Shown here: in pieces, positions 8,057-12,935 of the stretch | Layout of the letters: each line of letters opens with the position of its first letter | How positions within the stretch are numbered: the stretch's first letter is position 1 | NCBI GenBank assembly: GCA_947258905.1 | Contig: CAMYKF010000593.1 | Location: 1 to 12,935, forward strand | Source: an uncultured Pirellulaceae bacterium | GTDB lineage: Bacteria; Planctomycetota; Planctomycetia; Pirellulales; Pirellulaceae | Direction: 5' to 3' | Length of the DNA: 12,935 bases | Notes under the pieces: generated by a model | Told to the model about the DNA's origin: nothing | The model's input: the letters and a program-made list of their open reading frames with translations, nothing else | The model's database searches: none | Translations under genes and position numbers: made by a program

Positions 8057-9793
8057 ATGCACGGCCGTACCGCAATTCTTGCGATCGTCACCTTGTTGTC
8101 ACCCTGTTTTTTCACGACCGGTCATGCACAGGATTCCGGCTTGCAGGAGGAATCACAAAATTGGCAAGGTGTGCTGGACGCTGGCGCGGCGCGATTGCAA
8201 TTGAATTTCGAATTGAAATTCGAAGATGGCCAGTGGTCGGGTGATCTCATCAGCGCCGATCAGGGCAATGTCCGGATTCCGATTTCCAGCATCGAGATTG
8301 AGGGCGATGAAATCACGATTGAAGCCGTGTCGGTATTTGCAAAATTCATCGGCACGTTGAACGAAGACGGCTCGAAAATCACAGGCAGGTGGAACCAGGG
8401 AGGCAATGCCTTTGACTTCGAAATCGAGCGGGTCGAGTCCTTTGAATCGGCCGAGCACATCGAAACGTGGCTGGGTACGCTGGTGGCAGGCCTCCAGTCC
8501 TTTGACTTTCGCATCCGAATGTTCAAGGACAGTGAGGGTACGATCTCTGCCAAGCTGGACAGTTTCAACGAAGGACTCAATGGCCTGCCACTGGATCTGG
8601 ACCTGTCCGATGAACAATTCAATTTCGAACTGAAAATCAGTGCGGCTCAATACGAAGGGACTTACAACGAGGACCGCAGCAAAATTTCCGGCAAATGGAT
8701 TCAGGGCGGTGGCGAGTATCCTCTGGAATTTGAGAAAGCGGAACTGGACGCCCGGCCCGCCGTGAACCGGCCCCAGCATCCGGAAAAACCGTATCCTTAC
8801 GACGAGGACAAAGTCACCTATGAAAACACTCACGACAACATCACGCTTGGCGGCACACTGACCACGCCGAGGGGTGACGGGCCGTTTCCTGCAATGGTGC
8901 TGATCTCCGGTTCAGGCCCGCAGGATCGCGACGAAACGATCTTTGAACACAAGCCGTTCCTTGTCATTGCCGATCATCTCACACGCAAGGGCATTGCCGT
9001 GTTGCGATTCGATGACCGTGGCGTGGGTGAATCGACAGGTAATTTTGCCACGGCGACGTCAGAGGACTTTGCCCGCGATGTGGCGGCGGCAGTCGAGTTC
9101 CTGGCCAAACATCCCAAAATCGACAGCACAAAGCTCGGCTTGATTGGCCACAGCGAAGGCGGATTGATCGCACCAATGGTTGCCACGTCCGGCGACGGCG
9201 TCGCCCTGATTGTGTTGCTGGCAGGACCTGGCGTCGATGGCGGGGAAATCACGATTTCGCAAACCCGTGCCATGGCGGAGGCGGCGGGGGCCGATGAAGC
9301 CATGCTGGACGCCCAGGAAAAGATGATCACCGGCCTCATGGACCGGATTCGCAAATCGGATGACGAGCTGACCAGCGAGTTTATCGAGTCGCTGGTCGAC
9401 GAAATGGCGGACCAGTTGCCTGAAAGCGATCGCGATGCCCTGGATTCAGCCAAGGCGGCGATGGCCCAGTTCGGGACACCATGGTTTCGCTTTTTCGTGC
9501 GTCACGATCCCGCCACGACGCTGAAGGCTGTCCGCTGTCCGGTGCTGGCCATCAACGGCACCAAGGACCTGCAAGTGCTGGCCGATCTGAACATCGACGC
9601 CATCGAGGCCGCCCTGCGCGCCGCGGACAACCCTGATTTCGAGGTACAGAAACTGGCTGATTTGAACCACCTGTTCCAGGAAACCAGCGGCCCTGGTTTG
9701 GGCACGGAATACGGCCAGCTGGAAGAGACGTTTTCGCCCGTCGCCCTGGAAGCCGTCAGCCAATGGTTGCTGGATCGAGTCGGCGACAACTGA
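8057..9793 (+). CDS. Secreted alpha/beta hydrolase with duplicated N-terminal module
   Basis: The protein has 578 residues from the ATG at 8057, chosen because GAGG sits 6 bases upstream and a signal peptide follows (MHGRTAILAIVTLLSPC to about Ala24). An ATG at 8045 and a TTG at 7994 are in frame but less well supported. Residues 34-126 and 135-228 are two copies of a beta-rich module; both share the signature GT-x-NED-x-SKI-[ST]-G-[RK]-W-x-QGG. From about 250 on is an alpha/beta hydrolase fold of the serine aminopeptidase / Hydrolase_4 type. It shows SGSGPQDRD (285-293, oxyanion region), RFDDRGVGES (317-326), the nucleophile elbow GHSEGG (Ser366), INGTKD (Asp504) and LNH (His538), which form a complete catalytic triad. 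A helical lid fills about 400-485. It probably hydrolyses an ester or peptide bond outside the cytoplasm. The substrate cannot be read from sequence. Confidence 0.9.
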   Translation: MHGRTAILAIVTLLSPCFFTTGHAQDSGLQEESQNWQGVLDAGAARLQLNFELKFEDGQWSGDLISADQGNVRIPISSIEIEGDEITIEAVSVFAKFIGTLNEDGSKITGRWNQGGNAFDFEIERVESFESAEHIETWLGTLVAGLQSFDFRIRMFKDSEGTISAKLDSFNEGLNGLPLDLDLSDEQFNFELKISAAQYEGTYNEDRSKISGKWIQGGGEYPLEFEKAELDARPAVNRPQHPEKPYPYDEDKVTYENTHDNITLGGTLTTPRGDGPFPAMVLISGSGPQDRDETIFEHKPFLVIADHLTRKGIAVLRFDDRGVGESTGNFATATSEDFARDVAAAVEFLAKHPKIDSTKLGLIGHSEGGLIAPMVATSGDGVALIVLLAGPGVDGGEITISQTRAMAEAAGADEAMLDAQEKMITGLMDRIRKSDDELTSEFIESLVDEMADQLPESDRDALDSAKAAMAQFGTPWFRFFVRHDPATTLKAVRCPVLAINGTKDLQVLADLNIDAIEAALRAADNPDFEVQKLADLNHLFQETSGPGLGTEYGQLEETFSPVALEAVSQWLLDRVGDN

Positions 9794-9816
9794 CAACTGC
9801 ACGCACCGGTTAACAC

Positions 9817-9838
9817 AAGGTCTTATCTGGAGACCCTT
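9817..9838 (+). terminator. Possible weak hairpin after the hydrolase gene
   Basis: AAGGTCT (9817-9823) can pair with AGACC-C-TT (9831-9838, one bulged C) around a 7-base loop, starting 24 bases after the hydrolase stop codon. There is no T-tract after it, so it is not a classical intrinsic terminator and may be chance. Confidence 0.25.
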
Positions 9839-10130
9839 ACGCGGTTTCACTGCATCGGCTCGTAATGTCCAGGCAGCTGCGAGAGATTCCGCGCGCGACA
9901 AGATGCCAAATTGCAACGGCATTTCGCGAATCCGGGCGGACTTCGTGACGTTCGTAACAATGTAACGACTTGAAAAGTTGCATTGCCGCGCGGAACAATT
10001 CGACAACGGATTTCAGGAAGTAACTGAAGTTGTTGTGGCGGGCTTGCTCGCCGATCGAATCTTGAAGAGCTTGCGTCTACGGAGGCTTGAGAAAAAACAT
10101 TCGTGATCGGTTTGCACTCCGCCCATGTCG

Positions 10131-10135
10131 GGAGG
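10131..10135 (+). promoter_or_regulatory. Strong Shine-Dalgarno sequence fixing the protease start
   Basis: GGAGG lies 7 bases before the ATG at 10143. It is the best ribosome binding site in the window and supports that start. Confidence 0.8.
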
Positions 10136-10142
10136 GTGAACC

Positions 10143-10826
10143 ATGTTGCGTGTTCTGCTCTTGCAAGTTCTGATTCTTCTCACCACGCTGCTCGGCGCGG
10201 CAACGCTCGATGCGCAGGTTGGTCGCGATACCGATCTGTGGCGCTGGTCGGGCGATGCTGCCCACCATCAGTCCATCGTGCAGGTCAAATCCGGCGGAGG
10301 CTACGGGACCGGAGTCATCGTGCAGGTCGACTATAGCCAGGCGGTCTCGGATGGTCATCTTGGCTGGTGCCTGACCGCGTGGCACGTCGTCAGCGATGAC
10401 GACGATCGCCGCGACATTCAGGTCGTCTATGCCGATGGTCGCAGTTCCAAAAAATGCAAAGTGCTGGCTCACAACGAGACCAGTGACGTTGCTGTGCTGT
10501 GGGTCTGGGTACCCGATTCGGTAAACGTCGTGCTGGTTGCCGATCATCCGGCGGGCGTGGGCCAGCCGATCGAATTCGCCGGACTGGGAGGTGGTTCGGG
10601 GTTGCACTGCTGCCTCCGCCATTTCGATGCCGAAACCTCCTTCCCGACAACCGGCGAGACCATTTTCGCCGATGTGGCCCTGTTGCCCGGTGACTCGGGC
10701 GGACCGGTCCGACTAGAATGGCGCCGGTCGCAGGACGAAGGCCGTGAGGGGGTCGCATGGCGGAGGCATGGGGGCGTCGCGTTGCGCGCGCGAGCGGGCG
10801 GGCGAGCACGACGACGAGAGGCGTGA
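10143..10826 (+). CDS. Secreted trypsin-like serine protease, 3' end replaced by unrelated sequence
   Basis: The open frame is 227 residues, but only about the first 189 look native. A signal peptide (MLRVLLLQVLILLTTLLGA, cleaved near Ala24) is followed by a trypsin-like (S1/S1C type) protease domain. Its triad is complete: His81 in TAWHVV, Asp115 in SDVAVL and Ser185 in GDSGGPV. Family members continue past the Ser motif with further beta-strands that complete the second barrel and the substrate pocket, typically starting with a phrase like [FIV]-x-x-x-G-x-[VL]-x-G. Here the sequence turns at once into Arg/Gly-rich residues with no similarity to a protease, ending at a TGA at 10824-10826. 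The change coincides with a sharp rise in G+C from about 10708. As written, the enzyme would lack its last strands and is unlikely to fold. The gene is either disrupted or joined to foreign DNA by assembly error. Confidence 0.8.
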   Translation: MLRVLLLQVLILLTTLLGAATLDAQVGRDTDLWRWSGDAAHHQSIVQVKSGGGYGTGVIVQVDYSQAVSDGHLGWCLTAWHVVSDDDDRRDIQVVYADGRSSKKCKVLAHNETSDVAVLWVWVPDSVNVVLVADHPAGVGQPIEFAGLGGGSGLHCCLRHFDAETSFPTTGETIFADVALLPGDSGGPVRLEWRRSQDEGREGVAWRRHGGVALRARAGGRARRREA

Positions 10827-12151
10827 CTCGGACGGGCGCCGCAGCGGTGCTGCTGGTGGGGCTCCTGCTGTCGGGCTGCTCGATGATTCCGGGCTTCTCG
10901 GATTCGAGCGTGCCGCCGGAGCAGGCTCAGTGACAACAGACGCTCGTCATTCGCGGAATGTCCGCTGCCCGCCCGCGACGTGTTGGTCGACCGGGTTGTT
11001 TTGCGAGCGGTCGGGGCGCGTGCAGGTGCTTCGTCCGATTGCTGCGACTTGCCGCGTTTCTTGCGCGGGGCCGCAGATTCGCTGCTGGATGAGGCAGCTG
11101 CGGGACGAGACTTTCGCCTGGTGGTAACTTCGGCATTGTCGTCGCGTTTGGCTTTTTGCCGGCGTGGCCGCTGACCTGTTGATGTTGAATCGTTATTGTC
11201 GTCGGCGGAACGGGTCGTCTTCTTTTTGCGTGCCGGTTTCGCCTTTTTGACACTCTTCGGTTCTGAATCTGTCTGGCTGCCGGATTGCTTGCGGACACGC
11301 GGCTGAATCAGACCATTGGCCTCCAGATAGACGTAGCGGGCAAAGCCGATGATGGAGACCAGCAAAGCTGTTGCGCCGAGCAACAGACAATTGCCCCGCG
11401 CGGCGTGGATGAAATTGCTGGCTTCGCTCTGCACATCGGGAACTTCGGTCATCAGGGCAGCGCCGCCGTATGCTGCGAACACGACCAGCAACGCAAACAC
11501 TGCCAGTCGGGAAAAACGCACTTCCACCAGACCACGGACCACGAGCAACAACAGGCCCAGAATCTTGACGGCAAGCACCAGCGTAAGTCCACCCGCGATC
11601 GATCCCGATCCAACGGCATTAGTGAACAGGTTTTTCAACAAAGACGAAATGCCGGTTACGCTGGCGGCACTGGCCAGCAAAAAAATCAGGGCCAGCCACA
11701 TCCATACTCGATATGACGCCCGGTAGTCATCGCGGCGGTGTTGCCGCAGCAGATACAGTTGCAGACTGACACATGAAGTCAGCAACAACAGAAAATTCGA
11801 ATACCAGACAGCCAAACCGTGGCCGCTGTCCAGTGACAATGCCGCGACACCTTCTTCGCCGATCACGGTGAGCCATTCCGGCGAATGCAGATGCAGCAAG
11901 TTCAACCCGGCGATCGCGGCCAGCAACAACGCGACGACGGCCGCCACCGACCAGATTCGCTTGGGAATCAAATCCGTGGTTTTGAACTGTCGGCTGCGGC
12001 GGGCGCCCTCGGTATAGGTACGTCGTTTTTTGCCGTTACGGGATTTGACGCCCGTCGTGCGACTCTTCCGCGCAGCGGCGGCCCTTTCCTCGTTCTGGGT
12101 TTGGTCCAACGTTACACGACGTCGGCGTTGGCGGATTTGTTGCGAATGCAT
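10544..12151 (-). CDS. Multi-pass membrane protein with basic tail, native 3' end lost
   Basis: The open frame has 535 residues from the ATG at 12151, but only about residues 1-407 (12151 down to about 10930) look native. The N-terminus is Arg/Lys-rich and probably cytoplasmic (1-64). About six transmembrane segments follow, near 66-86, 112-135, 148-167, 186-208, 213-233 and 253-272. Next is a long hydrophilic tail rich in Lys, Arg, Ser and Ala (285-400, with runs such as KKAKPARKKK), probably disordered. After ANDERLLSLS (400-409) the frame enters the G+C-rich patch and then runs antisense through the protease gene. The last 126 or so residues are therefore meaningless and the true stop codon is missing. 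I recognise no named family. Similar small-loop membrane proteins with basic tails occur as hypothetical proteins in planctomycetes. The ribosome binding site is weak. The 149-base gap to the FAH-type gene holds nothing clear. Confidence 0.65.
   Translation of the reverse strand: MHSQQIRQRRRRVTLDQTQNEERAAAARKSRTTGVKSRNGKKRRTYTEGARRSRQFKTTDLIPKRIWSVAAVVALLLAAIAGLNLLHLHSPEWLTVIGEEGVAALSLDSGHGLAVWYSNFLLLLTSCVSLQLYLLRQHRRDDYRASYRVWMWLALIFLLASAASVTGISSLLKNLFTNAVGSGSIAGGLTLVLAVKILGLLLLVVRGLVEVRFSRLAVFALLVVFAAYGGAALMTEVPDVQSEASNFIHAARGNCLLLGATALLVSIIGFARYVYLEANGLIQPRVRKQSGSQTDSEPKSVKKAKPARKKKTTRSADDNNDSTSTGQRPRRQKAKRDDNAEVTTRRKSRPAAASSSSESAAPRKKRGKSQQSDEAPARAPTARKTTRSTNTSRAGSGHSANDERLLSLSLLRRHARIREARNHRAARQQEPHQQHRCGARPSHASRRRARPPARARNATPPCLRHATPSRPSSCDRRHSSRTGPPESPGNRATSAKMVSPVVGKEVSASKWRRQQCNPEPPPSPANSIGWPTPAG
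10690..10837 (+). repeat. Imperfect 15-base direct repeat at the left junction
   Basis: Bases 10690-10704 (GTGACTCGGGCGGAC, encoding part of the protease GDSGG motif) match 10823-10837 (GTGACTCGGACGGGC) at 13 of 15 positions. The first copy is at the left edge of the anomalous patch and the second is inside it. This may be chance in G+C-rich DNA, or short homology that helped form the join. Confidence 0.35.
10708..10932. other. Compositionally foreign G+C-rich patch joining two broken genes
   Basis: Hand count gives 133 G or C in 180 bases (74%) for 10741-10920. Blocks on each side (10441-10500 and 11221-11280) each give 30 of 60 (50%). The left edge falls just after the GDSGGPV codons of the protease. 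The right edge falls near 10920-10935, where the minus-strand membrane-protein gene stops making sense. The patch carries a promoter-like TAGAAT (10714-10719), a ribosome binding site and the start of a lipoprotein gene, so it looks like the 5' region of one gene from a high-G+C organism. There are no terminal inverted repeats, transposase or matching target duplications. Insertion with deletion, or a chimeric contig, both fit. Confidence 0.65.
10714..10719 (+). promoter_or_regulatory. Promoter-like -10 within the foreign patch
   Basis: TAGAAT matches five of six bases of the -10 consensus and lies about 27 bases before the ribosome binding site of the lipoprotein frame. GTGACT (10690-10695) could serve as a four-of-six -35 at 18 bases, but that segment also encodes the protease active site. 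Confidence 0.3.
10757..10933 (+). CDS. N-terminal part of a predicted lipoprotein in the foreign patch
   Basis: The open frame is 58 residues from the ATG at 10757, with the G-rich ribosome binding site GAGGG at 10746-10750. An Arg-rich start is followed by RTGAAAVLLVGLLLSGCSM, a textbook lipoprotein signal peptide. Its lipobox LSGC puts the lipidated Cys at residue 41. After it come IPGFSDSSVPPEQ and then a stop. GTG at 10823 (start of VTRTG) would give a more typical signal-peptide length but has poor ribosome binding site spacing. The codons are very G+C-rich, as in Actinobacteria and unlike the neighbours. The stop codon (10931-10933) lies at or past the right junction, in sequence that reads naturally on the minus strand as the membrane protein gene. 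The frame is therefore probably the truncated front of a longer lipoprotein gene. Its function is unknown. Confidence 0.5.
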   Translation: MAEAWGRRVARASGRASTTTRGVTRTGAAAVLLVGLLLSGCSMIPGFSDSSVPPEQAQ

Positions 12152-12300
12152 CTGCAGCTCAGGGTGTCAGATCCGAAGTGGGCACGGAGCAGGCACGCAC
12201 CTGTAAGTGAAATCGGCAGACGGCTGTCGCAGACTTTATTCAGCTATGCGGCACGCCACCGAGCTTGCCAAACGAGGCGTCATGGGTGCTAGCGAGCTGG

Positions 12301-12935
12301 TCACTTCTCGGCGTAATACCGTGTTCGCAGCTGACCCAGCCCCTCAATTTCCACCACCGTTACATCCCCCGGCTGCAAAAACCGCGGCGGCTTTCGTCCC
12401 GCACCCACGCCGGCCGGCGTTCCGGTGAACAGCAAGTCGCCGGGCACCAACGTGCAAAATCGGGAGAGATGCGAAATCAGAAAATCGATCTTGAATATCA
12501 AATGTTCCGTGTTCGACTGTTGCACAATTTCGCCGTTCAACGTCAGTCGAATATCAAGTGCCGCCGGATCAATGTCACCAGCCAGGCGTATCCACGGTCC
12601 GATCGGTGCAAATGAATCAAAGGATTTCCCCAGCAGCCATTGTCCGCCGGGACGACCCTTTTGCCAGTCGCGGGCTGTAATGTCGTTCCCGCAGCAATAG
12701 CCAAACACGTAATCCATGGCTTGCTCGACCGGTACATTGTGACATTCCTGCCCAATTACCACGACCAGTTCCGCTTCGTAATCAACGCTGTTACTGATGG
12801 CGGGCAAGGGGACCTGGGCATCGGGCGCGGCCAGTGTAGAGGGAAACTTGTTAAAGATCACAGGCAAGTCCGCAACCTGACTGCCCATTTCGGCAGCGTG
12901 ATCAGCATAGTTTCTGCCAACGCAGATAATTTTTT
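12301..12935 (-). CDS. Fumarylacetoacetate hydrolase-family enzyme, FAHD1/acylpyruvase-like (5' end outside window)
   Basis: There are 210 visible residues, with coding open to the right edge (first full codon ends at 12933). The visible start KIICVGRNYADHAAEMG is the usual N-terminal strand of short FAH-domain proteins, so only a few residues are missing. The internal ATG at 12888 is not the start. Metal-binding residues are Glu53 and Glu55 in DYEAEL and Asp84 in GNDITARD. Lys103 in LGKSFD and GTPAGVG (171-177) complete the active site. The single-domain length of about 215 residues resembles FAHD1, E. coli YcgM and related acylpyruvate hydrolases or oxaloacetate decarboxylases, which cleave C-C bonds of short beta-keto acids using Mg2+ or Mn2+. 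The exact substrate is not determinable. It is upstream of the membrane protein gene on the same strand, with a 149-base gap. Confidence 0.92.
   Translation of the reverse strand, partial: KIICVGRNYADHAAEMGSQVADLPVIFNKFPSTLAAPDAQVPLPAISNSVDYEAELVVVIGQECHNVPVEQAMDYVFGYCCGNDITARDWQKGRPGGQWLLGKSFDSFAPIGPWIRLAGDIDPAALDIRLTLNGEIVQQSNTEHLIFKIDFLISHLSRFCTLVPGDLLFTGTPAGVGAGRKPPRFLQPGDVTVVEIEGLGQLRTRYYAEK

Larger units (their letters stand above)
9794..10142. other. Gene-free stretch between hydrolase and protease genes
   Basis: About 350 bases carry no reading frame with family features. Near the left end is a small hairpin. At the right end is a strong ribosome binding site for the protease. A weak promoter-like pair, TTGAAA (9970-9975) and AACAAT (9994-9999) with an 18-base spacer, could drive the protease gene with a leader of about 137 bases. 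No tRNA, riboswitch or repeat array was recognised. Confidence 0.5.

Noticed and set aside
7832..8062. A 76-codon minus-strand frame starting with GTG between the DUF6629 and hydrolase genes
   Set aside because: It has no ribosome binding site, no recognised motif, third-position G+C near 50%, and it overlaps the hydrolase promoter-like element and start. The sequence looks somewhat protein-like, so a homology search would be worthwhile, but I cannot support it as a gene.
9446..10006. A 186-codon minus-strand frame over the hydrolase 3' end and the following gap
   Set aside because: It is mostly antisense to the well-supported hydrolase and has no recognisable motif or ribosome binding site.
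10708..10932. The foreign patch as an insertion sequence or integron cassette
   Set aside because: There is no transposase or integrase, no terminal inverted repeats, no matched target duplication at the edges and no attC-like structure.
10744..11127. A 127-codon plus-strand frame crossing the foreign patch
   Set aside because: It is a shifted reading of the G+C-rich lipoprotein region that continues antisense through the membrane protein gene. No signal peptide or domain is visible.
12207..12300. A tRNA or terminator in the gap before the FAH-type gene
   Set aside because: One short hairpin (CGGCAG / CTGTCG at 12214-12229) has a wobble pair on the plus strand and a mismatch on the minus strand, and lacks a T-tract. 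No cloverleaf or CCA-type end was found.

Overview
The window reads as chromosomal DNA of a planctomycete-like bacterium, probably near Pirellulales. This is inferred from gene content: large exported proteins that join carboxypeptidase-regulatory-like domains to leucine-rich repeats, a DUF6629 membrane protein, a very large secreted protein of unknown role, and base composition near 50-57% G+C. No rRNA, tRNA, CRISPR array, transposase or phage gene was seen.

Layout, left to right: the 3' part of an exonuclease III gene (+, 1-712) ends 1 base from a convergent exported carboxypeptidase-regulatory/LRR protein gene (-, 714-3248). Behind it on the same strand is a sirtuin gene with a TTG start (-, 3343-4152). 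About 100 bases separate the sirtuin from a divergent gene for a 931-residue exported protein of unknown role (+, 4254-7049), which ends 4 bases from the convergent DUF6629 membrane protein gene (-, 7054-7803). A divergent promoter region leads to a secreted alpha/beta hydrolase with a duplicated N-terminal beta-rich module (+, 8057-9793). A gene-free stretch of about 350 bases follows, then a secreted trypsin-like serine protease (+, from 10143). On the far side are a multi-pass membrane protein with a basic tail (-, to 12151) and the 3' part of a fumarylacetoacetate-hydrolase-fold enzyme gene (-, 12301 to the right edge).

The main anomaly is at about 10708-10932. The protease gene stops matching its family right after the catalytic GDSGGPV motif, and the opposing membrane-protein gene loses sensible coding at the other side. 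Between them lie about 225 bases of much higher G+C (74% over 10741-10920, against 50% in two sampled flanking 60-base blocks). These carry the start of a different gene: a ribosome binding site, an ATG and a lipoprotein signal peptide ending in LLLSGC, in an actinobacterial style. Either a foreign fragment was inserted, with loss of both neighbours' 3' ends, or the contig is a chimeric join. The second is at least as likely from sequence alone.

The other genes look like ordinary housekeeping (DNA repair, deacylation, FAH-type catabolism) mixed with envelope or secreted proteins. They do not form one evident pathway, and I could not support a multi-gene novel system here.
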